7,227 nt of DNA from an uncultured Oscillospiraceae bacterium (GTDB lineage Bacteria; Bacillota; Clostridia; Oscillospirales; Oscillospiraceae), in NCBI GenBank assembly GCA_934591725.1, contig CAKTPR010000104.1, positions 1 to 7,227 of the forward strand, written 5' to 3'. The position numbers and the translations under genes were made by a program. The notes below the pieces were generated by a model that saw nothing but the letters and a program-made list of their open reading frames with translations, made no database searches and was not told the origin of the DNA. This document shows, piece after piece, positions 1 to 6,544 of the stretch (position 1 is its first letter; each line of letters opens with the position of its first letter).

Positions 1-555
1 TATAAGGGCGAGGATATCTATGACCCCTCGGCGGACGTCAACGAGCTGCGCCGTCAGGTCGGCATGGTGTTCCAGAAGCCGAACCCTTTCCCCATGAGTA
101 TCTATGATAACATCGCCTACGGCCCGCGCACGCACGGCATAAAGAACCGCGCGCGGCTCGATGAGATAGTCGAGCGCTCCCTGCGCGGCGCGGCGATCTG
201 GGACGAGGTGAAGGACAGGCTCAAGAAGAACGCGCTCGGCCTCTCCGGCGGCCAGCAGCAGAGACTCTGCATCGCCCGCGCGCTCGCGGTCGAGCCGGAC
301 GTGCTGCTGATGGACGAGCCGACCAGCGCCCTTGACCCGATTTCCACCTCGAAGATCGAGGAGCTTGCAACGCAGCTCAAGGAAAAATACACCATCGTCA
401 TCGTCACGCACAATATGCAGCAGGCGGTGCGAATTTCGGACAGCACGGCTTTCTTCCTCCTGGGAGAGCTGATAGAATACGGCGGCACGGAGCACATCTT
501 CTCCCAGCCGGAGGACAAGAGAACAGAAGATTATATAACGGGGAGGTTCGGATAA
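1..555 (+). CDS. pstB: Phosphate ABC transporter ATP-binding protein PstB (5' end outside window)
   Basis: This is the ATPase subunit of the PstSCAB high-affinity phosphate importer, which sits on the cytoplasmic face of the membrane and powers uptake. The reading frame is open from base 1, giving 184 visible residues; the N-terminus with the Walker A loop lies upstream of the window. Visible parts are the Q-loop segment (GMVFQKPNPFPMSIYDN, typical of PstB rather than other ABC ATPases), the ABC signature LSGGQQQR (around 240-264), Walker B VLLMDEP followed by the D-loop SALDP (around 300-335), and the H-loop VTHNMQQA (around 400-425). The C-terminal EYGGTEHIFSQP and EDYITGRFG ending is also PstB-like. 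Its TAA overlaps the phoU ATG by one base (TAATG), which indicates translational coupling. An internal ATG at 64 is not the start, because conserved PstB sequence continues upstream of it. Confidence 0.97.
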   Translation, partial: YKGEDIYDPSADVNELRRQVGMVFQKPNPFPMSIYDNIAYGPRTHGIKNRARLDEIVERSLRGAAIWDEVKDRLKKNALGLSGGQQQRLCIARALAVEPDVLLMDEPTSALDPISTSKIEELATQLKEKYTIVIVTHNMQQAVRISDSTAFFLLGELIEYGGTEHIFSQPEDKRTEDYITGRFG

Positions 556-1199
556 TGAGGAGCCGTTTTGATGAACAGCTTGCCCAGCTCAACCGTGAGA
601 TGATAGAGATGGGCGCGCAGTGCGAGGAGGTCATCGCCCTCGCTTCAAAGGCGCTGACCGAAGCGGACATGAGGCTTGCGGCAAAGGTCGCGCCGCTGTC
701 GGCGGATATAGACCGCAAGGAGCGGGAGATCGAGGCGCTGTGCCTGCGCCTGCTCTTACAGCAGCAGCCGGTCGCGCGCGACCTGCGGCAGATATCCGCC
801 GCGCTCAAGATGATAACCGACCTTGAGCGCATCGGGGATCAGGCCGAGGAGATCGCCGATATCATCGGCTTTATCGACGGGCACAACCCTGAGGACTACG
901 TCACCCTCACCGAAATGGCCAAGGCTGCGATACACATGGTCACGGAAAGCATTGACGCTTACGTAAAACATGATACAATACTTGCAGAGAAGGTCGTCGA
1001 CGAGGACGATATCGTCGATGAATACTTCCTGCAGGTAAAGAGCAAGCTCATCGCCAAGATAGCCGAGAACCCCGACGACGGGGAGTACGCGCTCGACCTG
1101 CTGATGATCGCAAAATACTTCGAGCGGATAGGCGACCACGCGGTGAACATCGCCGAGTGGGTGATCTTTTCCGTGACGGGAGTACACAGGGGAGAGTAA
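555..1199 (+). CDS. phoU: Phosphate signalling/transport regulator PhoU
   Basis: PhoU is a cytoplasmic, peripheral helical protein that links the Pst transporter to the PhoR kinase and restrains Pho signalling when phosphate is plentiful. The 214-residue length is normal for the family. Two PhoU repeats are visible, each with the acidic metal-binding signature. The first contains LRQISAALKMITDLERIGDQAEEIADI (given here only as key pieces: LERIGDQA). The second contains YFERIGDHAVNIAEWV near the C-terminus. The two repeats are separated by the segment around VDEDDIVDEY. The ATG overlaps the pstB stop codon, and the gene is followed directly by the response regulator, giving the common pstB-phoU-regulator-kinase order. 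No truncation or unusual residue is seen. Confidence 0.96.
   Translation: MRSRFDEQLAQLNREMIEMGAQCEEVIALASKALTEADMRLAAKVAPLSADIDRKEREIEALCLRLLLQQQPVARDLRQISAALKMITDLERIGDQAEEIADIIGFIDGHNPEDYVTLTEMAKAAIHMVTESIDAYVKHDTILAEKVVDEDDIVDEYFLQVKSKLIAKIAENPDDGEYALDLLMIAKYFERIGDHAVNIAEWVIFSVTGVHRGE
1189..1196 (+). promoter_or_regulatory. Ribosome binding site that fixes the response-regulator start
   Basis: A GGGGAGAG purine run at the very end of phoU lies eight bases before the ATG at 1205. It supports that ATG over the upstream GTG at 1157, whose extra 16 residues (beginning GDLFRDGST) have no place in a receiver domain. Receiver domains start within a few residues of the first beta strand, here IWCVEDD. 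Confidence 0.8.
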
Positions 1200-1204
1200 A
1201 GCTT

Positions 1205-1879
1205 ATGATCTGGTGCGTTGAGGACGATGCGAGTATCCGGGATATCGAGGTGTACGCCTTACAGTCCACGGGCTTTGAAGCCGAGGGCTTTGCCGGCGGC
1301 GCAGAGTTCTGGGAAGCCGTGCAGAAGGAGAGACCGGAGCTTGTCGTGCTCGACGTGATGCTGCCGGGGATAGACGGCATCGAGCTTCTGCGCCGCATGA
1401 AGGCGCGGGCGGAGCTGCGGGACATCCCCGTTGTTATGGCCACGGCGAAGGGCGCGGAGTATGATAAGATACAGGGGCTCGACCTCGGCGCGGACTATTA
1501 TCTTGTGAAGCCCTTCGGGGTGATGGAGCTGGTGTCCTGCGTGAAGGCAGTGCTGCGCCGCTGCACGCCGAAAAGCCCGGCGCAGGTGCTGCGCGCGGGC
1601 GCGCTCGAACTTAATCCTGAGGAGCGCACGGTCACGGTCAGCGGCGCGCGCGTCGCGCTGACCTATAAGGAGTTTGAGCTATTGAAGCTGTTCCTCTCGA
1701 ATCCCGGCACGGCCTTCACGAGGGATCAGCTCTTCAACGCCGTCTGGGGCATGGACTTCGTCGGCGAAACGCGCACGGTGGATATGCACATCCGCACCCT
1801 GCGGCAGAAGCTGGGCAGCTGCGGGAACCTTATCGAGACGGTGCGCAATGTCGGCTACCGTCTGGAGGCAGAGAAATGA
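1205..1879 (+). CDS. phoB: OmpR/PhoB-family response regulator
   Basis: This is a DNA-binding two-component regulator, expected to turn on phosphate-starvation genes when phosphorylated by the adjacent kinase. From the ATG at 1205 it is 224 residues. Residues 1-115 form a receiver domain with acidic pair D7-D8, phosphoacceptor D50 in LVVLDVMLPGIDG, T80 in MATAKG, and the conserved lysine K101 in LVKPF. Residues about 125-222 form a winged-helix output domain with the typical elements ALTYKEFELLKLF, FTRDQLFNAVWG, TRTVDMHIRTLRQKLG and IETVRNVGYRLE. Position between phoU and a PhoR-like kinase supports PhoB (called PhoP in Bacillus). Family-level assignment alone would only give OmpR class. The stop codon overlaps the kinase start by four bases (ATGA). 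Confidence 0.92.
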   Translation: MIWCVEDDASIRDIEVYALQSTGFEAEGFAGGAEFWEAVQKERPELVVLDVMLPGIDGIELLRRMKARAELRDIPVVMATAKGAEYDKIQGLDLGADYYLVKPFGVMELVSCVKAVLRRCTPKSPAQVLRAGALELNPEERTVTVSGARVALTYKEFELLKLFLSNPGTAFTRDQLFNAVWGMDFVGETRTVDMHIRTLRQKLGSCGNLIETVRNVGYRLEAEK

Positions 1880-3528
1880 CGAAAAGAATTTTCAGAGCGA
1901 TAACGCTTGTCGCCACGGTAGTCCTGCTGGCAAGCTTCATAGTCACGCTGGGCGTACTGAGCGAATACTTCGGCGGTGTGCAGAAGGAGCTTCTGCATGA
2001 TGAGCTGGGGCTTGCGGCTGCCGCGGTGGAGACCGACGGCACGGAGTATCTGGAGCGGGCAAAGTCGGCAAACTACCGCCTTACGTGGATCGACTCCGAC
2101 GGCACGGTCATGTACGATTCGCAGGCGGACGCTTCGTCGATGGAGAACCATCTCGGACGCGAGGAGGTCGACGGCGCGCTCAGGACCGGCGTGGGGGAGA
2201 GCACGCGCTATTCCTCAACGCTGCTGGAAAAGACTACATATTACGCCAAGCGCCTGTCTGACGGCACGGTGCTGCGCATTTCGGCGAGCCGCCACACGGC
2301 GGTCGTGCTCGCGCTGGGCATGCTGCAGCCGATGCTCGTCGTGCTGACCGCGGCGATAATACTCGCGCTGCTGCTCGCAAAGCGAGTGTCGGCGCGGATA
2401 GTCGATCCGCTCAATGAGCTTGACCTCGAACACCCGCTGGATAATGACGCTTACGAGGAACTTTCTCCGCTGCTTGGCCGCATAAACCGGCAGCATACGG
2501 AGATAGACCGGCAGCTTAAAGAACTGCGGCGGAGGACGGATGAGTTCACGCAGATCACCGGAAGTATGCGCGAGGGGCTCGTGCTGCTCGACGAGCGCGG
2601 CTATATCCTGAGCATAAACGCCGCGGCGAAGGAGATCTTCGGCGCAGACGACGGCAGCGCGGGGCAGGACTTTCTGACGATAGACCGCAGCAGCGCCATG
2701 AGCGGCGCGGTGCAGACGGCCATGCGCGACGGCCACGCGGAGATACGCTCCGAGCGCGCAGGGCGGGACTACCGCTTCGACCTCACGCGCATAGAGTCCG
2801 GCGGCAGGAGCATCGGCGCGGTCATCCTCGCCTTTGACGTGACCGAGCAGGAGCGGGCCGAGCGTATGCGCCGCGAGTTCACGGCGAACGTTTCGCATGA
2901 GCTCAAGACCCCTCTGCAGGGCATCATCGGCAGCGCGGAGCTTATTGAAAACGGCCTTGTGAAGCCGGAGGATATGCCGCGCTTTGTCGGGCACATCCAC
3001 AGCGAAGCGAGCAGGCTTATGGCGCTGATAAGCGATATCATCAGGCTCTCGCAGCTCGATGAGGGCGAGGAGATGCCGCGCGAGAGCGTCGATCTCTATG
3101 CCGAAGCCGAGGAGGCAGAAGAGAACCTGCGCACGGCGGCGGAGGAAAAGGGCGTGAAGCTCAGCCTCACCGGCGAGGGCGCGGAGATATCCGGTGTGCG
3201 CCGTCTGGTGTATGAGATAATATATAACCTCTGCGATAACGCCATAAAGTATAACCGCCCCGGCGGGAGCGTCGAGGTGAGCGTCACGCAGAGCGGAACC
3301 GAAGCCGCTGTCACCGTCGCGGATACGGGCATCGGCATCGCGCCTGAGGATCAGGCGCGCGTGTTTGAGCGCTTCTACCGCGCGGACAAGAGCCGCTCCA
3401 AGGAATCCGGCGGCACGGGTCTGGGGCTTTCGATAGTGAAGCACGCTGTGCAGTACCACCACGGCAGCATAGACCTCAGGAGCACCCCCGGCGGGGGCAC
3501 GACGATAAAGGTGATGTTCCCGAAGTGA
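1876..3528 (+). CDS. phoR: PhoR-type membrane sensor histidine kinase
   Basis: This sensor kinase autophosphorylates on histidine and passes the phosphate to the regulator encoded just upstream. It has 550 residues. The order is TM1 (about 8-28), an extracytoplasmic domain (about 30-140), TM2 (about 142-169), a HAMP-like linker (about 170-215), a PAS domain (about 222-330, with GLVLLDERGYILSINAAA), HisKA with phosphoacceptor H341 in VSHELKTPLQG, and a HATPase_c domain. The ATP-binding motifs are intact: N box NLCDNAIKY (N451-N455), G1 box DTGIGIA (D483), FERFYRADKSRS, and G2 box GGTGLGLS (512-519). The long extracytoplasmic loop follows the Gram-positive PhoR plan more than the E. coli one. 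The phosphate role rests on the pstB-phoU context. Open frames on the opposite strand here are shadows of high-GC coding sequence. Confidence 0.93.
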   Translation: MTKRIFRAITLVATVVLLASFIVTLGVLSEYFGGVQKELLHDELGLAAAAVETDGTEYLERAKSANYRLTWIDSDGTVMYDSQADASSMENHLGREEVDGALRTGVGESTRYSSTLLEKTTYYAKRLSDGTVLRISASRHTAVVLALGMLQPMLVVLTAAIILALLLAKRVSARIVDPLNELDLEHPLDNDAYEELSPLLGRINRQHTEIDRQLKELRRRTDEFTQITGSMREGLVLLDERGYILSINAAAKEIFGADDGSAGQDFLTIDRSSAMSGAVQTAMRDGHAEIRSERAGRDYRFDLTRIESGGRSIGAVILAFDVTEQERAERMRREFTANVSHELKTPLQGIIGSAELIENGLVKPEDMPRFVGHIHSEASRLMALISDIIRLSQLDEGEEMPRESVDLYAEAEEAEENLRTAAEEKGVKLSLTGEGAEISGVRRLVYEIIYNLCDNAIKYNRPGGSVEVSVTQSGTEAAVTVADTGIGIAPEDQARVFERFYRADKSRSKESGGTGLGLSIVKHAVQYHHGSIDLRSTPGGGTTIKVMFPK

Positions 3529-3593
3529 GTTGGTTCATAACACAGCGGCGGTGTTACTGCTGAGTTAAAACCACTCCCAAAGGCCTCGCAGAG

Positions 3594-3695
3594 TTTTTCG
3601 CCGCGCACGGCGAAAAATGAATCAAATCCATTTTCTCCGGCGGCGTGTACGTCGGAGAAAATACTTCTCGCTCAGAGAGTGTCGAGCGCAGCGAG
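3594..3695. repeat. Cluster of perfect hairpins, possible dispersed intergenic element
   Basis: Successive inverted repeats can be read directly. TTTTTCGCCG at 3594-3603 pairs with 3608-3617 (10 bp, 4-nt loop). ATTTTCTCCG at 3630-3639 pairs with 3653-3662 (10 bp). CTCGCT at 3667-3672 pairs with 3690-3695. A competing pairing exists between AAAATG at 3614-3619 and CATTTT at 3629-3634, which overlaps both larger stems. The 9-mer GAGCGCAGC also occurs twice, at 3684 and 3706. The hairpins lack T-runs on either strand, so they are not ordinary terminators. A multi-hairpin REP/MITE-like element is the best guess; only copy number in the genome would show this. Confidence 0.55.
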
Positions 3696-3718
3696 GCGCG
3701 GGTCTGAGCGCAGCCTGT

Positions 3719-3759
3719 TTGCCAAAGAGCCTATGGCTCTTTGGCAATTAAAATTTTAC
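3719..3759 (+). terminator. Probable terminator hairpin for the pst-pho operon
   Basis: A perfect 13-bp stem (TTGCCAAAGAGCC at 3719-3731 with 3735-3747) closes on a 3-nt loop and is followed by an A/T-rich tail ending in TTTT (3748-3758). It is the most terminator-like structure after phoR, although it lies about 190 bp beyond the stop codon. It may instead belong to the hairpin cluster just upstream. Confidence 0.5.
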
Positions 3760-3765
3760 AAATAT

Positions 3766-3799
3766 TTGACTTTCGTATTCCGCATGGGAATGCTATTAT
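3766..3799 (+). promoter_or_regulatory. Candidate promoter of the HAD phosphatase gene with an internal dyad
   Basis: TTGACT at 3766-3771 resembles a -35 box, and TGCTATTAT at 3791-3799 resembles an extended -10. The spacing between the hexamers is 22 nt, longer than the usual 17, so either the extended -10 works with a weak -35 or an activator is needed. The spacer contains the inverted repeat ATTCC (3777-3781) / GGAAT (3787-3791), a possible operator. The gene's Shine-Dalgarno AAGGAGA (3824-3830) follows. Confidence 0.5.
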
Positions 3800-3837
3800 A
3801 GGGGCGTGATAATAATAAGAATGAAGGAGAATCAGTT

Positions 3838-4629
3838 ATGGAAGAACTGAGAAACAAAAAGGGCTTTATATGCGATATGGACGGCGTGATCTATCACGGC
3901 AACCGTCTTCTGCCGGGCGTCAAGGAATTTGTCGACTGGCTCTATAAGGAGGATAAGCACTTCCTTTTCCTCACCAATTCATCCGAGCGCACGCCGAAGG
4001 AGCTTCAGCAGAAGCTTGGGCGCATGGGGCTGGACGTTGATGAGAAGCATTTCTACACCAGCGCTCAGGCGACCGCACGCTTTATCCGCCGTCAGGCTCC
4101 CGGATGCAGCGCCTATGTCATCGGCGGCCCCGGCATAATGTTTGCCCTGCACGATGAGGGCATCACCATGAACGATATCGACCCCGACTATGTCGTCATC
4201 GGCGAGGGCAATACCTATAACTATGAGAATATACTCAAGGCTGTGCAGCTCGTGAACAAGGGCGCAAAGCTCATCGGCACGAACAGCGACCTCACCGGCC
4301 CCTCGGAGGAGGGCATCATCCCCGCCTGCCGCGCGATGATCGCCCCGATCGAGATGGCAACCGGCGTCAGCGCGTATTTCATCGGCAAGCCGAACCCTCT
4401 CATGATGCGAACCGGCCTGCGTATCCTCGGCGTACACTCCGAGGAAGCCGCCATGATCGGCGACAGGATGGATACCGACATGGTCGCCGGTATCGAGACC
4501 GGCCTTGATACGGTGCTCGTGCTCTCAGGCGTGACTACGCGTGAGGATATAAAGAAGTTCCCGTACCGGCCGCGGCTCGTCCTCAACGGAGTCGGCGATA
4601 TCCCCGGCGAGGTCTCGGACAAAAACTGA
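3838..4629 (+). CDS. HAD-IIA (NagD-like) sugar-phosphate phosphatase
   Basis: This is a cytoplasmic Mg-dependent phosphohydrolase of the HAD superfamily, subclass IIA (NagD / p-nitrophenylphosphatase / phosphoglycolate phosphatase group), 263 residues and full length. Motif I is CDMDGVIYHG with nucleophile D13 and acid/base D15. Motif II is LTNSSERT (T46-S48). Motif III lysine is K184 in IGKPNP. Motif IV is MIGDRMDTD (G208, D209, D214). The middle (about 70-180), including VIGGPGIMFAL and ALKLIGTN-like elements typical of the family, is the C2 cap that sets substrate choice. Substrate cannot be read from sequence, and there is no nagA/nagB neighbour, so nagD is not assigned. ATG 3838 is preceded by AAGGAGA at good spacing. 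The last 38 bases of this gene are duplicated 2.4 kb downstream. Confidence 0.92.
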   Translation: MEELRNKKGFICDMDGVIYHGNRLLPGVKEFVDWLYKEDKHFLFLTNSSERTPKELQQKLGRMGLDVDEKHFYTSAQATARFIRRQAPGCSAYVIGGPGIMFALHDEGITMNDIDPDYVVIGEGNTYNYENILKAVQLVNKGAKLIGTNSDLTGPSEEGIIPACRAMIAPIEMATGVSAYFIGKPNPLMMRTGLRILGVHSEEAAMIGDRMDTDMVAGIETGLDTVLVLSGVTTREDIKKFPYRPRLVLNGVGDIPGEVSDKN

Positions 4630-4679
4630 AGCATGAAAATCATTACCGCCGCCCCGACCGGGGCGGCGGTAAAATTATA
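4592..4679. repeat. 88-bp perfect direct repeat, left copy (att-like)
   Basis: This stretch is identical base for base to 7028-7115, with a constant offset of 2436. It covers the last 12 to 13 codons of the phosphatase gene, its stop codon, a short spacer and the whole terminator hairpin. Identity stops sharply at both ends: G versus A before it (4591/7027) and T versus C after it (4680/7116). Integrating elements often use the 3' end of a gene as target and leave such a duplication. Confidence 0.97.
4643..4679. terminator. GC-rich terminator hairpin after the phosphatase gene
   Basis: The 13-bp stem (4643-4655 with 4660-4672; core ACCGCCGCCCC) has the 4-nt loop GACC. The tail is A/T-rich on both sides but not a pure T-run (AATTATA on the + strand, ATTTTCATGC on the - strand). 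It lies between convergent genes (phosphatase on +, zinc-ribbon protein on -), so it may serve both. Confidence 0.8.
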
Positions 4680-4720
4680 TGCGGCAGATACCGAAAAGTA
4701 TTCTACATAGTTGCTGCCTG

Positions 4721-5383
4721 TTACCAGACTCTGTCCTCATAGGGCGTGGATTCAACGCCGTCTGACTGCAGCTTTGAAACTAAGCGGTCAAGTTTCCCTT
4801 TCCAGAGCTTTTTGAACCAGTTGGTATGCCCGAACCATTTCACGAGCGTGGGGCTGATCGCGTAATATGTGCGGATGAAAGCGCGGCCATACCATGTTTC
4901 GGCGAGCGTGCAGTCACGGAAGCGGCGGAGCGTCCAGACTTCGGGGCAGTCGTATGAGCCGTAGACCGCTGTAGCCACATAGCAGCCAGAGGAGCCACCG
5001 GCGGGAGGATTGTTTGATGCGGAAAACTGGTCGACCTCGTTCAGCGCTATGATCGCTTTTATTGTTTGGAACGTGTCCCAGACCGCCTGATATTTCTTCC
5101 CGCCCTCGACAGCAAAGACAGGAGATCGCTTTGCTAAAACTCCGCCGGTTTCAAATACTACGTAGCATTTCCCGTTTGGCACAGGAATGGTCACGGTGCT
5201 GCCGGATGATGTTTCCGTAATTTGAAGGCCGTCCACGTAGACTTTTGCAATCTGCGCGACGCGAAGGCTGTCGAGCCGGATCACGGCTTCGCTGCGGCCT
5301 TCAATCGGACAGCCGCAATTAGGACAATTCTTTGCTGAACTCGAAACCTCTTTCCCGCATTCGGGACATTTGATCAGAGCCAT
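4721..5383 (-). CDS. Zinc-ribbon protein with C-terminal CFI-box-like region
   Basis: This 220-residue protein has unknown function. It starts with a clear zinc ribbon, CPEC (C6, C9) and CPNC (C20, C23), of the zinc_ribbon_2 type. A beta-rich middle follows (about 32-105), with VYVDGLQI and a VTIPVPNGKCYVVFE segment that looks like a small PEGA/Ig-like fold. A Gly/Ser/Pro linker (about 121-133) leads to a conserved-looking C-terminal region opening with CYVATAVYGSYDC (C134-C146) and LRRFRD (152-157). That matches my recollection of the CFI-box-CTERM type domain found on many Clostridia proteins. There is no signal peptide or clear membrane span. The Shine-Dalgarno GGAGGT (5389-5394) supports ATG 5383. 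It is the only cassette gene with near-host GC. It is convergent with the phosphatase gene. Confidence 0.88.
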   Translation of the reverse strand: MALIKCPECGKEVSSSAKNCPNCGCPIEGRSEAVIRLDSLRVAQIAKVYVDGLQITETSSGSTVTIPVPNGKCYVVFETGGVLAKRSPVFAVEGGKKYQAVWDTFQTIKAIIALNEVDQFSASNNPPAGGSSGCYVATAVYGSYDCPEVWTLRRFRDCTLAETWYGRAFIRTYYAISPTLVKWFGHTNWFKKLWKGKLDRLVSKLQSDGVESTPYEDRVW

Positions 5384-5462
5384 ATCGTACCTCCACAGTT
5401 ACTGATTAAACAGATTTATAAATTTTTACACTCAAAAGATCTACAATCGTACAAGGCACGCT

Positions 5463-5843
5463 TTACACCCTTTTGCTTTTCCGGTCAAAGGCAAAATGTA
5501 CTATTAGCCAATAAAGCAGCCCTCCGGCGAAATTACACGCTACATCCCACCAATCGGAGGTGCTTTTAGGATTGAGAAATTTTGCCGCATATTCCCAAAC
5601 AAAACTGCAGAAGCAGCATATAAGGAGGATGAGCCTTGCGTCATGTATGGAGTGCATGTTTAGGAAATTGAACAGAAAGCTTCCGTATGAGAGAACAATC
5701 AGCGATGCTAGAACATCATTCAGATGATTCCGTATAAAAGGGTAGCTGTAGCTCATGTCTTGTTTTTTGAAAAAGTAGTTTAGAACATATATTCCCATGC
5801 AAACGGAAATGATCAAGATATTCGTGACTTTTTCTTTTCTCAC
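5463..5843 (-). CDS. Small four-helix membrane protein, VanZ-like
   Basis: This is an integral membrane protein of 126 residues with predicted helices at about 8-25, 42-61, 70-85 and 100-118. The polar residues are placed much as in VanZ-like proteins: NHLND near helix 2 (N39-D43), a WEY at the end of helix 3 (W83-E84), and a loop STSDWWDV leading into CNFAGG (D97, D100, N104). VanZ-like proteins are associated with glycopeptide resistance and envelope functions, but most are uncharacterised, so no function is given. The start is a GTG that overlaps the stop of the upstream mini-gene (GTGA). An in-frame ATG at 5798 has no ribosome site and would remove most of helix 1. The AT-rich composition differs from the pho genes. 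The resemblance to VanZ is by pattern only. Confidence 0.75.
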   Translation of the reverse strand: MRKEKVTNILIISVCMGIYVLNYFFKKQDMSYSYPFIRNHLNDVLASLIVLSYGSFLFNFLNMHSIHDARLILLICCFCSFVWEYAAKFLNPKSTSDWWDVACNFAGGLLYWLIVHFAFDRKSKRV

Positions 5844-5983
5844 AATCCTAGTGCTGCAAGGACTATTACACCTACTATTTCAAGTACTGCGTAAAGAATA
5901 CCTTTCTCGCTAACGTCGGTAAAAAAGAATGCGACTCCTTCGAGAATAAGCAAGCCAACAACTATGGCGGCGATAATTTCCAT
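5840..5983 (-). CDS. 47-residue two-helix membrane mini-protein
   Basis: This short frame is easily missed. It starts at ATG 5983 and ends at TGA 5842-5840. The protein begins MEIIAAIVVGLLILEGVAFF, a first hydrophobic helix (about 2-21). A short charged turn follows (TDVSEK, 22-27), then a second helix (about 29-47) ending LAALGL. Three things support it as real. A purine-rich GAGAGGG Shine-Dalgarno (about 5991-5997) sits about seven bases upstream of the ATG. Its stop overlaps the GTG of the VanZ-like gene by four bases (GTGA). It also fills an otherwise empty gap in a same-strand cluster. No family is recognised; holin-like or membrane-partner peptides look similar but so do many others. 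Confidence 0.72.
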   Translation of the reverse strand: MEIIAAIVVGLLILEGVAFFFTDVSEKGILYAVLEIVGVIVLAALGL

Positions 5984-6028
5984 CCCCAAACCCTCTCTTT
6001 CTTGATTTGTTAGAAGTGATTGTACAAG

Positions 6029-6544
6029 TTATCCTTCGATATTGTCATTATTTGGGTCACAGGAAGAACAGTATAAATCGTACGGTGAATTTGTTTTGTT
6101 GGGGCAAGTATCATTTTTACCCATGCAGTAATACAAGCCTCCGCTGCTGGAAGAACTGCTGCTTGGGTAACTGGTATATGAGGATTTGCTGGAATTTGCC
6201 GCTTTTGAAAGGCAACTCATGCACCATGCGGCATCTTCGTCTATGTAACATCCGCATGTTAAGCATTTATTTGAGTGAGCGGGACAGCAGTTTGTATCAC
6301 CGGAGGATGCGATATAGCTTGAACACCCGGAGTGGGCACAAATTGTTTTGGATGTGCCGAATTTATTTGTGAATGAAGTGCTTTTAGCGCTTGGTGCTGC
6401 AGTTGGTTTTTGCGTTGGCGCTGGCGTTGATGTCGCTGTTGGAGAGGGCGTGTCGGCAGCAGTGCTTGCACTGTCCGCTCCGCAGGCGGTCAAAGGCAAC
6501 AGAAGAAGAATTAGGGAAAGAACGGTCAAGATAGCTTTTTTCAT
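6029..6544 (-). CDS. Cys-rich secreted lipoprotein with zinc-ribbon-like modules
   Basis: This is a predicted lipoprotein of 171 residues anchored on the outer face of the membrane. The type II signal peptide has a KK n-region, a leucine-rich core, and lipobox LTAC with lipidated C21. A Thr/Pro/Ala/Ser-rich spacer (about 25-57) follows, as is common for surface lipoproteins. The rest is rich in Cys: C69, C74, C86, C87, C94, C97, C99, C108, C111, C140, C147, C159 and C162, with H71 and H90. CLTC (94-97) with CMSC (108-111) resembles a zinc ribbon, and a second group ends in CSSC (159-162), separated by a Ser/Tyr-rich linker. ATG 6544 is preferred over the GTG at 6553 because AGGTG lies six bases upstream of it. 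No known family is recognised. It is the first gene of the leftward cluster. Confidence 0.82.
   Translation of the reverse strand: MKKAILTVLSLILLLLPLTACGADSASTAADTPSPTATSTPAPTQKPTAAPSAKSTSFTNKFGTSKTICAHSGCSSYIASSGDTNCCPAHSNKCLTCGCYIDEDAAWCMSCLSKAANSSKSSYTSYPSSSSSSSGGLYYCMGKNDTCPNKTNSPYDLYCSSCDPNNDNIEG

Larger units (their letters stand above)
3529..3765. other. Gene-free spacer between phoR and the HAD phosphatase gene
   Basis: No credible gene is seen. The spacer holds a small hairpin right after phoR (arms 3538-3543 and 3551-3556, TAACAC/GTGTTA), a cluster of further hairpins at 3594-3695, and a long hairpin at 3719-3747. There is no classic T-tailed terminator immediately after phoR. Confidence 0.7.

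Noticed and set aside
1157..1204. GTG at 1157 as start of the response regulator
   Set aside because: It would add 16 residues overlapping phoU, with no family support; ATG 1205 has a proper ribosome site and puts the receiver domain at its normal N-terminus.
2215..3462. Long open frame of about 415 codons on the - strand opposite phoR
   Set aside because: It is a shadow of a high-GC gene: the + strand frame carries every kinase motif intact, while the antisense product is Arg/Ala/His-rich with no recognisable domain.
6007..6372. Cys/Arg-rich + strand frame opposite the lipoprotein C-terminal half
   Set aside because: It is the complement of Cys/Ser-rich coding sequence, has no domain, and competes with the better supported lipoprotein.
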